From an uncultured Opitutales bacterium (GTDB lineage: Bacteria > Verrucomicrobiota > Verrucomicrobiia > Opitutales > Intestinicryptomonadaceae), in NCBI GenBank assembly GCA_900548185.1, contig URJJ01000004.1, forward strand, positions 28,058-92,057: a stretch of 64,000 nt of DNA. The letters are read 5' to 3'. Below, piece by piece: positions 18,335 to 27,067 of this stretch. The notes under the pieces were generated by a model. The model worked only from the letters and a program-made list of their open reading frames with translations, did no database searches and was not told where the DNA came from. How positions within the stretch are numbered: the stretch's first letter is position 1; every line of letters starts with the position of its first letter. The position numbers and the translations under genes were made by a program.

Positions 18335-20248
18335 TTATTTTCTTTTCGGAGGGGTGGAGCGGCCGCCGGGATTCTTCTTGCGGGTGTCGTGCATCGTGCC
18401 CCTGAGGATGTCCGATTTCTGCGCCTCGCGCAGCTTCGCCTGCTCCTGCATGGCCTCGGACAGGCGCTGCATGAACCCCGGCTTCGAGGTGTCGCGCTTT
18501 TTTATGACGAATTTTTCGCGCGACCTGTTTATTATGACCGCCTGTATGACGCCTATTAGGCTCTGGACCGTCCAGTACAGCACGAGGCCCGAGGGGAACG
18601 TGTAGAAGAAAAGCAGCATTATAAACGGCATGAGCTTGAATATCATCTTCTGGCTCTTGTCGGTGCTGGGCATCGGGGTTATGTGCATCTGCACATAGGT
18701 AACCGCGGCGTTTATTATGGGAAACGGGTGGAAGGGGAAGCCGAAGACGGTCTCCATGCCGGGAATGTAGTCCGGCAGGGAGAGGTCCTGTATCCAGAGG
18801 AAGTGGGCGAAGCGTATTTCGCTTGAGGTCTGGAGCATGTAGTAGAGGCCGAGGAATATCGGGAGCTGGATGAGGAGCGGGAAGCATCCGGCGAGCGGGT
18901 TTATGCCGTATTCGCCGTAAAGCTTCATCGTCTCCTGGCCGATTCTCTGCTGGTCGCCCTCGTACTTCTTGCGGATTTCAGCGAGGGGCTCCTGGAGCTT
19001 TGACATCTTCAGCGAGGAGCGTATCTGTACGGCCGTGAGCGGCCATAGGCAGAGCCTCACGAATATCGTGAGAATTATGATGGACCATCCCCAGCTCCAG
19101 GAGGGCGAGAGGTATTCCACCGCGGAATTTATTATGGTGAGCAGCACCAGAAGGGGCTTGCTTATGAAGCCCATCCAGCCGAAGTTCATGACAAGCTCCT
19201 GGTCCCCGCCGAGCTTTACGAGATTTGAAAGCTCCTTGGGGCCGACGTAGTACGAGCCTGAAATCTCAGCGGACTCCCCGGGTTTCAGAGCGGGGGCGTC
19301 GAAGCCCATGAACCCCGCTATGCCGTTTTGCATGTACTTGTTTTCGGCGTCGGGGTCTATTAGTATTGGCTCGACGAAGCCGCCCGAACCCTTGAGGCCG
19401 TCCGGCGTAAAGACTGCGGAGAAGAACTGGTTTTTAACCGCCCCCCAGGCCACGTCCGGCGTGTCGAGGCTTACGAATGGCTTTGCCTTGGAGGCCCCTA
19501 TCCCGAGGAAGCCGCTGGAGTCCACGAAGGCTGTCGAGGTTTCAAATCTCGCCTTGTCCCCGTTGTAGAGGCCGAATGCGAGGTTCGTGCCGTAAACGTC
19601 GCCTGCGTTGGGGACCGCCATGCCGAGGCACAGGTACATCCTCCTTGCGTCCATAGTCTCCCCGGAGAGGTTTTCGACCCGCGTTGCCGTGTTTATCACG
19701 TAGGGGATGAACTTCTTGGAGGAGGGCGCCTCAAGCGAGTACGCGCGGGTTATCCTGATTTTTCCGGGGACTAGATATTCGTAAACTGCGAGGTTTTCGC
19801 CTGTCTTTGCAAGCCTGAAGGACTTCTCAAAGGTTACCGGCGCGCCGCCGGGAGCCGTGTCGAAGGCCAGGCCCATGCCGAGCGCCTTGCGGCCGTCGTT
19901 AAATATGTACGGGGAGTCGCTCGACTGGGACTCCTTGAAGCGCAGCAGCTCCACGTCCCTTATCGCGCCGCCCTTGTTGGTGAGGACCACCTTGACGTAG
20001 TCGTTTTGGAGGCTCGCATACTCTTCGGGGGCAGCGTCTGAATTTTTAGACTTGAGGGCCGCGTCTTCGGCCTGCGAGGGGGCCGCGTTTAAGCCCGGGG
20101 CCGCGTTTAAGCCCGGGGCCGCGGTTTCGACCTTTTGCGCGTACGTCTGGGAGTCCTGCAACTGCTGCTGCTGGCGGCCGCTTGTCACCATTATGTAGAT
20201 GGCGGCCGCGATGAACAGGAGGCCTATGGCTGTATTTTTTATGTCCAT
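18335..20248 (-). CDS. yidC: Membrane protein insertase YidC
   Basis: 637 residues. The N-terminal helix is MDIKNTAIGLLFIAAAIYIM. A large periplasmic beta-sandwich covers about residues 70-340. The conserved insertase core has the membrane arginine segment IFVRLCLWPLTAVQIRSSLKM, then YGINPLAGCFPLLIQLPIFLGLY and a last helix with FPSGLVLYWTVQSL. The tail is basic, which may contact ribosomes. Residues near 47-58 contain a perfect duplicated hexapeptide (GLNAAP twice). It stands in the classical rpmH-rnpA-yidD-yidC order. Confidence 0.96.
   Translation of the reverse strand: MDIKNTAIGLLFIAAAIYIMVTSGRQQQQLQDSQTYAQKVETAAPGLNAAPGLNAAPSQAEDAALKSKNSDAAPEEYASLQNDYVKVVLTNKGGAIRDVELLRFKESQSSDSPYIFNDGRKALGMGLAFDTAPGGAPVTFEKSFRLAKTGENLAVYEYLVPGKIRITRAYSLEAPSSKKFIPYVINTATRVENLSGETMDARRMYLCLGMAVPNAGDVYGTNLAFGLYNGDKARFETSTAFVDSSGFLGIGASKAKPFVSLDTPDVAWGAVKNQFFSAVFTPDGLKGSGGFVEPILIDPDAENKYMQNGIAGFMGFDAPALKPGESAEISGSYYVGPKELSNLVKLGGDQELVMNFGWMGFISKPLLVLLTIINSAVEYLSPSWSWGWSIIILTIFVRLCLWPLTAVQIRSSLKMSKLQEPLAEIRKKYEGDQQRIGQETMKLYGEYGINPLAGCFPLLIQLPIFLGLYYMLQTSSEIRFAHFLWIQDLSLPDYIPGMETVFGFPFHPFPIINAAVTYVQMHITPMPSTDKSQKMIFKLMPFIMLLFFYTFPSGLVLYWTVQSLIGVIQAVIINRSREKFVIKKRDTSKPGFMQRLSEAMQEQAKLREAQKSDILRGTMHDTRKKNPGGRSTPPKRK
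20081..20124. repeat. 18-bp tandem repeat inside yidC
   Basis: The unit GGCCGCGTTTAAGCCCGG occurs at 20081-20098 and 20099-20116, with a partial third copy to 20124. It is in frame and encodes the repeated GLNAAP linker between the first helix and the periplasmic domain of YidC. The length could vary by slippage. Confidence 0.8.
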
Positions 20249-20277
20249 TGCGTAACTGTGAAAAATAAAAGATAAAA

Positions 20278-20601
20278 CTAATGGAGACGGGACGGCCCCC
20301 CGTCAACTTTTTTTGGGGGCTCGGGGTTTGATGAAAATAGCCCCGACCATGTGAAGCGCTCCGGCACATAGTCGAACCCGCCTTTGCAAAACGGGTTGCA
20401 GCGCAGTATCCGGCACGCGCCCATGATGCAGCCCCTGGCTGCGCCGAAGCGCAGAACCGCCTCAAGGGCGTACTGCGAGCACGTGGGGTGGAAGCGGCAT
20501 CCGCTGCCGGGGATGAGGTGGATTGCGGGGGATATTGCGGCCTTGTAAAACCTTATAAGAAGCGCGCAGGCCCTCGCTGGAATTGTCGGGCGCCCGCTCA
20601 T
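20278..20601 (-). CDS. yidD: Membrane protein insertion efficiency factor YidD
   Basis: 107 residues. The diagnostic GSGCRFHPTCSQYALEA and CRILRCNPFCKGGFDYVP are both present, with paired conserved cysteines and an amphipathic N-terminus. YidD assists YidC-dependent membrane insertion at the inner face of the membrane. Its start (ATG at 20601) overlaps the rnpA stop by 4 bases, and the yidC start is 29 bases downstream of its stop. Confidence 0.93.
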   Translation of the reverse strand: MSGRPTIPARACALLIRFYKAAISPAIHLIPGSGCRFHPTCSQYALEAVLRFGAARGCIMGACRILRCNPFCKGGFDYVPERFTWSGLFSSNPEPPKKVDGGPSRLH

Positions 20602-20936
20602 TTTTCCGAATTTCGGCGCAGCGCGTCCTCAAACCTCGCGCGCAGCTTTGCGTATTCAAACTTCCAAAACCCCCTGCGGACGTACACGAGCACGTCGCAC
20701 GGGCCCTCCAGGCCGGAGTTCCTGAAAATTTCGCGGAAGAGCCGCTTGGCGCGGTGGCGGACTACGGAATTGCCTATCCGGCGGCTCGCGACAACCCCGA
20801 GCCGCGGCTGCGTGCGCGGCTCCCGGGGAGGGGCCATATACAAAATAAAGGCGGAACAGTCCGCCTTCACTCCATTTTTTCTTATAAAGTCGAAATCCCT
20901 CTGCAAGCGCACTCTATTTTCGATAGAAAAGCGCAT
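20598..20936 (-). CDS. rnpA: Ribonuclease P protein component
   Basis: 112 residues. The family pattern is intact: VRLQRDFDFIRKNG at the N-terminus, RLGVVASRRIGNSVVRHRAKR (the basic RNA-binding helix) and FREIFRN. It combines with RNase P RNA to process tRNA 5' ends; the RNA gene is not visible here. It lies 12 bases after rpmH. Confidence 0.95.
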   Translation of the reverse strand: MRFSIENRVRLQRDFDFIRKNGVKADCSAFILYMAPPREPRTQPRLGVVASRRIGNSVVRHRAKRLFREIFRNSGLEGPCDVLVYVRRGFWKFEYAKLRARFEDALRRNSEK

Positions 20937-20948
20937 CGGAAAGCTGGA

Positions 20949-21086
20949 TTACTTCGTGACCAGACGCTTGCGGCCCTTCTGGCGGCGCGCCGCGATTACG
21001 CTTCTGCCGCCGCGCGTGCTCATGCGTGCGCGGAATCCGCAGCGGCGTGCTCTCTTGAGTTTGGATGGGTTGTATGTAGGTTGCAT
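20949..21086 (-). CDS. rpmH: 50S ribosomal protein L34
   Basis: 45 residues. The sequence starts MQPTYNPSKLKRARRCGF, continues with RMSTRGGRSVIAARR and ends QKGRKRLVTK. This is the standard L34 pattern with one or two local substitutions. A GGAG ribosome-binding site precedes the ATG at good spacing. It is the first gene of the rpmH-rnpA-yidD-yidC cluster. Confidence 0.96.
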   Translation of the reverse strand: MQPTYNPSKLKRARRCGFRARMSTRGGRSVIAARRQKGRKRLVTK

Positions 21087-21147
21087 TGTTTCTAGTCTCC
21101 GTTACAAATAAATTAAAACGTCCTAAGGAAACGGCGGCGGGCTTCCG

Positions 21148-21153
21148 TGTCAA
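21148..21153 (-). promoter_or_regulatory. Possible -35 element of the rpmH promoter
   Basis: The minus strand reads a consensus TTGACA about 62 bases before the rpmH ATG. The -10 region at the expected distance is only poorly matched (TTCCTT-like), so this is a weak call. Confidence 0.25.
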
Positions 21154-21366
21154 ATGTTTTTTGCAAAAAATATCCCGTTTTTGCGGGCTTGCGGGCTGTG
21201 TGCCGCGATTTTCCCCTCCCCGTGCAGGGCGGCGTAATTTTTGCCGTCCGCCGGCGTTTTTTGCGTGCGGGACTTTTTTAGATGGACGGCGCGCGCGAAA
21301 AATTTTCCGCTTGCGCCAAAATGCTTGCTCCGGGCGCGCCTAAAGGGCATCTTAACATGCAAAAAT

Positions 21367-22269
21367 ATGAAGACCCTTTTCATCGACCTGGGCTCCAATT
21401 CCATAAAGTCGCTTCTCGCGGATTTTGAATCCGGCCGCCTGCGCCCGCTTGCGGACTCCACTCTGCCCAACCGCATTTCTTCCGGCGGGGCGCTCGCCGC
21501 AGACGCCGCCGAAACAATCGTCCGCTCCGTCTCGGAGCTTATGGAGCGCGCCCGCGCGGAGGCCGGGAGCTTCGACACCGTCTGCTTCGGAACCTCAGCC
21601 CTCCGCGACTCCCCGAACGCCCCCGAGGTGCTCGCCCGCGCGGAGGCCATGGGCGTGAAAATCCGCGTCCTGAGCGGCGCCGAGGAGGCGGAGCTTTCCT
21701 TTGCGGGGGCTGCGGGTGACCCGTCCCTGGGCCTCGGCCCCGGCGAGAGCGTCGTTTACGGCGACATAGGCGGCGGGAGCATGGAGTTCGTGTGCCGCCA
21801 GGGGGCTGAAATCTTTTCCATGAAAAGCCTTCCGCTCGGGGCCGTTCGCCTCGCCAAAATGTTTTCCTCCGGCGGGGTGTGGGATGCGCCTGCCCTGCGT
21901 GCGCATTGCAGGGGCCTTCTCGCAGAAGTCCCGGTTCCGGAGGGCCCGTTTAAGATGGCGGTTTCCGGCGGGGCCGTCACGGCTGCAAGGCACATTCTTG
22001 GGGGAGGGGTCATGGCGGAATCCCCGGACGTGGGCGCCGGCGGCCTGGAGTTTGCGCTGGAGGTTTCGCTGGGGCTTTCCCCCGAGGGGCTTTCTGAAAA
22101 ATACGGGATTCCGGAGAACCGGGCCGACATACTGCCCGCCGCGTTCGCGTGCCTTTTGGAGGTCCTTGCGCGCTTCGGCAGGCCGTCTTTCAGGCATTCC
22201 CAGCGCTCGCTCAGGTACGGCGCGGCGGAAATGTATTTTAAAAACATGCTCTCCCTTGAAAAAATCTGA
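21367..22269 (+). CDS. Ppx/GppA phosphatase family protein
   Basis: 300 residues. The ASKHA-fold motifs are FIDLGSNSIKSLLADF at the N-terminus (phosphate-1 loop), FGTSALRDSPNAPEVL, LSGAEEAELSFAGA and YGDIGGGSMEFV (phosphate-2 loop). It has only the two N-terminal actin-like domains and lacks the C-terminal HD-like extension of full-length exopolyphosphatases. Family members hydrolyse polyphosphate or pppGpp, and short versions are poorly characterised. The frame is open upstream to 21241, but homology starts at the ATG at 21367. Confidence 0.88.
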   Translation: MKTLFIDLGSNSIKSLLADFESGRLRPLADSTLPNRISSGGALAADAAETIVRSVSELMERARAEAGSFDTVCFGTSALRDSPNAPEVLARAEAMGVKIRVLSGAEEAELSFAGAAGDPSLGLGPGESVVYGDIGGGSMEFVCRQGAEIFSMKSLPLGAVRLAKMFSSGGVWDAPALRAHCRGLLAEVPVPEGPFKMAVSGGAVTAARHILGGGVMAESPDVGAGGLEFALEVSLGLSPEGLSEKYGIPENRADILPAAFACLLEVLARFGRPSFRHSQRSLRYGAAEMYFKNMLSLEKI

Positions 22270-22394
22270 ATTTTTTTGGCCCCGCGCGTGTCATATACGC
22301 ATTGGATTGCGGGCGTATGCCAAAGGCTCCGCGCCTCAGGGAGGGCGCCAATAATTGGTTGCAATCTCGCGATGCAGGCCATATTACTTCGGTT

Positions 22395-23516
22395 ATGAAT
22401 AAAATAAAGCTCGTTATGGCGTTTTTTGCCGCGTTTGCGGCCGCGCTCGCGCTTTCCGGGGCGGAGCCGCCGAAGGTCGCGCTCGTCGTGAAAAACGCGA
22501 AGGGTTCAATGGCGGCTCCGATGATGCCCGCTTTCGGGGAGTCCGTAGCCGCGGGCCTCAATGCGCGCGGATATTCCGTCATAATGAAGGACGCGCTCAC
22601 GGAATCCCTGTCGTCGTACGAGTCCGGCGCCGCCGGCCCGCAGGCGGGAAAGCCGGGCGAGGGGGCCTCGTTGGGGGACATCAAGCGCGCGGCCTCGGCA
22701 GTTTCTGTCGCGAAGATGGTTGGGGCCGACTGGCTTCTCGTAGTTTCTGTGAACTCTCTGGACCGCTCGACCCGCGAGTTTTCCGATTTCGGCACGAAGA
22801 CGCTCATTGCAAAAACCTCCCTCGGGGTTTCCTACAGCCTGTATTCCGCCTCCTCCGCCTCCGGGGTTGACGGTGGCAGCGTTTCGGTGTCGTCTTCCAC
22901 GCGCCAGTCTCCGAATCTCAAGGTGTCTGACGCCGACACTGTAAGCGAGCTTTTTTCAGACGCCGCCTCCCGGGTGGCTTCGCAGGTTTTCCTGCCAGAA
23001 AAGATGCGCGAGCCCGCCGCTTTGGAAAGCGTAGAGGTCGAGTTTGTATGCTCTGTCGAGGGGATGTTCGTGCCCGAGATAAAAAGGGATGCCGATGGGG
23101 CGTACACGGTGGGCTCCTCCACATTCCCCGTCGCCGCTTCCGGCGTGCTTGTCGAAATAGACGGAGTGGCCGCCGGGTCTGCGGGCTCCAAGCTCTCGGT
23201 CGCGCGGGGGCTGCACCAGGCGAGGCTTTCCGGGGCCGGGCTTGAGCCGGTTTCGATGGTGGTAAACGCCGGCCCGAAAGGCGGGGTGTTCGGCGTTTCG
23301 ATGCGCATGACGGAGTCCGCCCGCGAGAGGTGGCTGAAGGACGCCGCCTTCTTCCAGTCGCTCAAGGCCGGGGCGGTTCTCACCGACGCCCAGGCCAAGG
23401 TGCTCGAGGGGCTCTCGGAAGCCTACGGCAGCTCCGGCTACCGCGTGGACTACCGCACGGACACGTCGGAGCCTCTCAACGTGACAAACCAGAGCCTTTT
23501 CGGCTTCCCTCGCTGA
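22395..23516 (+). CDS. Exported protein with LpoB/CsgG-like N-terminal half and PEGA-like C-terminal domain
   Basis: 373 residues with a signal peptide (MNKIKLVMAFFAAFAAALALSGAE). Residues ~27-200 (PKVALVVKNAKGSMA..., VAKMVGADWLLVVSVNSLD, then LGVSYSLYSASSASG) have the alternating strand-helix pattern of the periplasmic fold shared by LpoB and CsgG-like proteins. This is inferred from pattern, not from a firm family match. Residues ~255-300 (GVLVEIDGVAAGSAGSKLSV, then ARGLHQARLSG) look like a PEGA-type beta domain. It starts the operon that continues with the CsgG-like gene 29 bases downstream. The upstream in-frame start at 22302 is unlikely because it would precede the signal peptide. Confidence 0.65.
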   Translation: MNKIKLVMAFFAAFAAALALSGAEPPKVALVVKNAKGSMAAPMMPAFGESVAAGLNARGYSVIMKDALTESLSSYESGAAGPQAGKPGEGASLGDIKRAASAVSVAKMVGADWLLVVSVNSLDRSTREFSDFGTKTLIAKTSLGVSYSLYSASSASGVDGGSVSVSSSTRQSPNLKVSDADTVSELFSDAASRVASQVFLPEKMREPAALESVEVEFVCSVEGMFVPEIKRDADGAYTVGSSTFPVAASGVLVEIDGVAAGSAGSKLSVARGLHQARLSGAGLEPVSMVVNAGPKGGVFGVSMRMTESARERWLKDAAFFQSLKAGAVLTDAQAKVLEGLSEAYGSSGYRVDYRTDTSEPLNVTNQSLFGFPR

Positions 23517-23545
23517 GGGCGAACTTTTAAAGAAAGGACAGCTTT

Positions 23546-24496
23546 ATGAAAACCTCATTTTTCAGGGCCGCAGCCGCGTTTTCGCTCCTGGCGCTATCCG
23601 CGCCTTTTGCGTGCGCCGCCTCCGAATCCTCTGGCAGGGCGACTGTCGCCATATACGACACGGCGGCGACACCGGCGCTTTTGAAGGCGGCCACAGCCGC
23701 CGGAACGTCCGAAACCCTCGCCCGCATAATCGAGTCAATGGACGCCAATTTCGCCTCCGCTTTCAACGACACCGGGCGCTTCTCGGTGCTTGCCCGCTCC
23801 GACTGGAAGGCCGTCCTCCGCGAGCAGGATTTCGGCGCCTCCGGAAATGTCGGCTCCGGAGCCGCGAAAATAGGGGCGGCCCTCGGTGCAAAATACGTGC
23901 TTGAAACCACCGTGGACGACTTCCAGGACTATGTGGAAAAGGCCGACTTCAAGCTCGTCGGAAAATCTGCGGAAAAGCGCATACTGCGCCTTGGTTGCAT
24001 CGCAAAGCTCTACGACGCATCGACCGGCGCCATGGAAAACGCAGTGAACGTGACCCTCGACGAAGCCGACATTTCCGAAATCCTCAGCTATTCCGAGCGC
24101 AGCGGAAGCCCCTCCGAGGCCCTTCCCGCGCGCCTCGCCCGCGCCATAGCTTCTGGCGTGGCCCGGAAAATGGCAGAGGACGCCTTCCCCGCGCGCGTGC
24201 TTTCAGTGCGCATGAACCAGGTGTCGATAAACCGGGGCGAGGCTTCGGGCATAAGGGTGGGGGAAGTTTACGACGTCTATGCCATAGGCGACGTGCTGAA
24301 GGATCCGGATACCGGCGAAATCCTCGGCCGGGACGAGTTCCTGATAGGGCAGGTGCAGGTCGCCTCCGTAATGCCAAAGTTCTCTAAGGCCTTCATCGTC
24401 CGCGACGCGGGCATCGAGGTGGGGGCGGTAGTGCGCAGGCAGGCTCCCGCCCGCAATGCCGGGGAAGATTCTGCGCTTCCGGCGAATTCTGATTAG
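23546..24496 (+). CDS. CsgG-like exported protein
   Basis: 316 residues with a signal peptide ending near ACA (residues 1-25). ATVAIYDTAATPALLKAATA, NDTGRFSVLARSDWKAVLRE and LGAKYVLETTVDDFQDYV match the pattern of CsgG/FlgT-type proteins (Curlin secretion-channel family fold). The C-terminal part (about 225-300) has SVRMNQVSINRGEASGIRVG followed by a beta-rich domain, as in FlgT-like C-termini. There is no lipobox, so it is probably soluble in the periplasm rather than a lipidated pore like CsgG. A clear ribosome-binding site (AAAGGA) precedes the ATG. Confidence 0.7.
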   Translation: MKTSFFRAAAAFSLLALSAPFACAASESSGRATVAIYDTAATPALLKAATAAGTSETLARIIESMDANFASAFNDTGRFSVLARSDWKAVLREQDFGASGNVGSGAAKIGAALGAKYVLETTVDDFQDYVEKADFKLVGKSAEKRILRLGCIAKLYDASTGAMENAVNVTLDEADISEILSYSERSGSPSEALPARLARAIASGVARKMAEDAFPARVLSVRMNQVSINRGEASGIRVGEVYDVYAIGDVLKDPDTGEILGRDEFLIGQVQVASVMPKFSKAFIVRDAGIEVGAVVRRQAPARNAGEDSALPANSD

Positions 24497-24512
24497 GCGG
24501 ATGCTCCCATTC

Positions 24513-25991
24513 ATGGCAAAGACGCTCCCGGGCGCCGCGCTTTCGGCTGCGGCGTGCGCCCTGCTTTGCTCGTGCGCCACGCACGAGACAGAGAGCAGGA
24601 AAATGAGGGAGTCCTTCTACGCCGGAAACTATGCGGCAGCCGCGTCCGAGGCGTCGTCTATAGCCTCCTCCAAGTCGGGGTCGGGCGACGAGCTCGTGTG
24701 GCGTCTCGAATCCGGCGCGGCCTCTAGGTGGGCCGGGGACGCCGAGGGGAGCGCCCGGGAGTTTTCGAGGGCCTTCAGCCTCGTTGAGGGCTTCGACGCC
24801 TCCCCGGAAGTCAGCATATCCGACGAGGCCGGGGCGCTCATGACAAACCAGAGCTACCTCCCGTACAGGGCCTACTCCTACGACCGCATAATGATGGGGT
24901 GCTACCAGGCCCTGAACTGCATGTCCATGGGGGACATGGAGGGGGCTTCGGTCGCGCTTAAGCGGGTGGAAAATTTCCAGGCCGACGCGGAGCGCAGGAA
25001 CGCCGACAGGATTGAAAAGTCCCTCAAAAACGCATCGTCTTATTCCGGCAGGACGGTGGAGGGCGCCGACGGGAATGAGGCCTCCCTGTACGACGCCTCG
25101 CGCGCCTACGGGGACGTGTCTTTCGCATCATCGCTCAGGTCCGTTTACGGGGCGGGGGCGGCGGACGTTCCGAAGTCCCGCAGCCAGCTTGCCGAGTCGC
25201 TCAGGGGTATATACGTAAACCCCTTCGCCTACTGGCTTGACGGGCTCTTTTACATGGCGAACGCCTCGGACCTCTCTGAGGCTTCGCGGGCGGCCGACGA
25301 CTTCAGGCTGGCGCTTGAAATGCAGCCTTCAAACCCTTACCTTGCCGAGGATCTCCGGGCCGCCGAAAACTTCGCCTCGACGGGCCGCATGGCCCCCGTC
25401 ACCTACGTCATTTTTGAGACTGGATGCGCCCCCATACGCAGCCAGACGCGCATAGACATCCCCATGTTCGCAGCCACAAAGGACGTGCCTTACGTCGGCG
25501 TCAGCTTTCCGGTGCTCGCATACTCGCAGGCTTACGAGCCGCGCCTCAGCGTCCTTTCGTCGGGCGTGTTTTACGTCCCCCAGCCGCTCGCCGACATGGA
25601 CGCGATAATAACGCGGGAATTCAACTCCGACCTGCCCGTCGTTGTGGCAAAGACCCTCCTCTCGGCGGGGACGAAGGCCGCGATTCAGTTCGGCATCCAG
25701 GAGGCGGCGAGGCAGGCCGACAATTCCGCCCTTCTGATTGCCGCGATGATTTCAGGCTCCGTATACCAGGCCGCGATGAACGACGCCGACCTGCGCACGT
25801 GGACGACCCTCCCCAAGGCGGTCTCCTACTCGCGCTTTCCGACTCCGGCCAACCGGAAGATACTTGTGGACTCCAATATCGAGGTCGAGCTTGACGACGC
25901 CCTCATAAACGTCGTCTGCGTGCGCCGGACTTTCCCCGGAACCCCGCTTTCGGTGCTGAAGTTTTCAATGAGAAAGGAAGAAAAAAAATGA
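24513..25991 (+). CDS. COG3014-type lipoprotein
   Basis: 492 residues from the ATG at 24513. An in-frame ATG at 24501 is the alternative; the AGGCGG motif abuts it too closely, so the later start is preferred. The signal ends with lipobox LCSC. Helical repeats resembling TPRs follow (YAGNYAAAASEASSIA, GDAEGSAREFSRAFSLV), then SYLPYRAYSYDRIMMGCYQA, and a large C-terminal beta-rich half (VTYVIFETGCAPIRSQTRI, YVGVSFPVLAYSQ, IITREFNSDLPVVVAKTL). This layout matches the uncharacterised lipoprotein group COG3014, often encoded beside YcfL and LpoB homologues, as here. The stop overlaps the YcfL start by 4 bases. Confidence 0.75.
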   Translation: MAKTLPGAALSAAACALLCSCATHETESRKMRESFYAGNYAAAASEASSIASSKSGSGDELVWRLESGAASRWAGDAEGSAREFSRAFSLVEGFDASPEVSISDEAGALMTNQSYLPYRAYSYDRIMMGCYQALNCMSMGDMEGASVALKRVENFQADAERRNADRIEKSLKNASSYSGRTVEGADGNEASLYDASRAYGDVSFASSLRSVYGAGAADVPKSRSQLAESLRGIYVNPFAYWLDGLFYMANASDLSEASRAADDFRLALEMQPSNPYLAEDLRAAENFASTGRMAPVTYVIFETGCAPIRSQTRIDIPMFAATKDVPYVGVSFPVLAYSQAYEPRLSVLSSGVFYVPQPLADMDAIITREFNSDLPVVVAKTLLSAGTKAAIQFGIQEAARQADNSALLIAAMISGSVYQAAMNDADLRTWTTLPKAVSYSRFPTPANRKILVDSNIEVELDDALINVVCVRRTFPGTPLSVLKFSMRKEEKK

Positions 25992-26401
25992 AAAGAGCGA
26001 TTCTTTGCGCGGTGTGCGCGGCGGCCCTTGCCGGCTGCTCCACGGTGAATATGTCGGAACCGGCAAATCCCGAGGGCGTGAAAAAGATGGTTTCGGACAG
26101 GCGCGTGATAACGGACGGCGGCCTCGACGAAATTGTCTATATTGCCGGCATAAACGAGGCGCGCGCGCCCTCCGGCAACATCCGCATCCAGGCCGAGCTC
26201 GTAAACCGGACGACCGCTTACAGGCAGTTCAACTACCGCTTTGAGTGGCTCGACGAAAACGGCATGATGATTTCCTCCCCCGCGCCGGTGTGGGTTTCCT
26301 CTTTCATAGAGGGCGGGGAAAGCAAGTTCATCGCGGCGACCGCGCCGAGCGCGCGCGCGAAAGACTTCCGCCTGAAGCTCCTCGGCGACGTGCGCGACTG
26401 A
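25988..26401 (+). CDS. YcfL (DUF1425) family lipoprotein
   Basis: 137 residues. The lipobox LAGC at the end of a short signal gives a lipid-anchored protein. Residues ~50-135 form one beta-rich domain (IAGINEARAPSGNIRIQAEL, RQFNYRFEWLDENGMMI, KDFRLKLLGD) with the DUF1425 pattern. In E. coli ycfL lies directly upstream of lpoB, and the same adjacency is kept here. Its role is not established. Confidence 0.8.
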   Translation: MKRAILCAVCAAALAGCSTVNMSEPANPEGVKKMVSDRRVITDGGLDEIVYIAGINEARAPSGNIRIQAELVNRTTAYRQFNYRFEWLDENGMMISSPAPVWVSSFIEGGESKFIAATAPSARAKDFRLKLLGDVRD

Positions 26402-26437
26402 CGCCTTGCGCCCTAAACAACGTAAACGGTTTTTTAT

Positions 26438-27001
26438 ATGAAAATACAACGCTATATCCCAATGGCCCTCTGCGCCGCGCTGCTTGCCGGATGCGAAACG
26501 GGCAACGCAAAATACACCGAATCGGGCGGCCCCCGCTCGCTCATTTCGACCGACAAGATAAACATCGCCGACTGGAACAAGGCGGCCGACGCCCTCGTCG
26601 ATTCGCTCATCTCTTCCGGGGCCTTTGAAAATTTCAAGTCAAAGCCGGTGATTATACAGGTCAGCCGCATTGTAAACCGCACCTCACAGAGGGTTGACAC
26701 CGACCTTCTTACAAAGCGCATAACAATAGCCCTCAATAACTCCAAGCTTGCCATCGCAAAGACGGACGACCCCCTCTCAAAGGAGCTTGCCGAGTACCAG
26801 AATTTCGCGGGCGGCAAGGGCGGTGTGCCCGCAGCTTCGGCGGCGCTTTCGGGCAAGATAATTGAGGACCGCGAAAAGGTCGGGGGCAAGACTGAGGTCA
26901 CCTACGTATTCCAGCTTTCCCTGAACGCGGGCGGCCTCGCCATATGGGAGGACCAGCGCCAGATTACAAAGCAGTCCGAAAAGACGTTTCTGGGGCTTTA
27001 G
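26438..27001 (+). CDS. lpoB: Penicillin-binding protein activator LpoB-like lipoprotein
   Basis: 187 residues with lipobox LLAGC. The LpoB fold core is visible: DWNKAADALVDSLISSGAFE, KPVIIQVSRIVNRTSQRVD, DTDLLTKRITIALNNSKLAI, SGKIIEDREKVGGKTEVTYV and LAIWEDQRQITKQSEK. In E. coli LpoB is an outer-membrane lipoprotein that activates PBP1B. The proline-rich linker of the E. coli protein is missing, so reach across the periplasm would differ. Whether the partner is PBP1B-like here is unknown. A terminator follows. Confidence 0.82.
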   Translation: MKIQRYIPMALCAALLAGCETGNAKYTESGGPRSLISTDKINIADWNKAADALVDSLISSGAFENFKSKPVIIQVSRIVNRTSQRVDTDLLTKRITIALNNSKLAIAKTDDPLSKELAEYQNFAGGKGGVPAASAALSGKIIEDREKVGGKTEVTYVFQLSLNAGGLAIWEDQRQITKQSEKTFLGL

Positions 27002-27039
27002 GCTCTCCTTGGCTTTCGTCCCCGGGGAAATCCCGCAGG

Positions 27040-27067
27040 CGCGCGCTTCAATGCGCGCGTTTTTTTT
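27040..27067 (+). terminator. Intrinsic terminator after the lpoB operon
   Basis: A 7-bp GC-only stem (27040-27046 with 27053-27059) and a 6-base loop TTCAAT are followed directly by eight Ts (27060-27067). It lies 39 bases after the lpoB stop. Confidence 0.8.

Noticed and set aside
21087..21366. Possible replication origin beside rpmH
   Set aside because: rpmH often neighbours dnaA/oriC, but I found no DnaA-box (TTATCCACA-like) cluster and no dnaA or dnaN gene.
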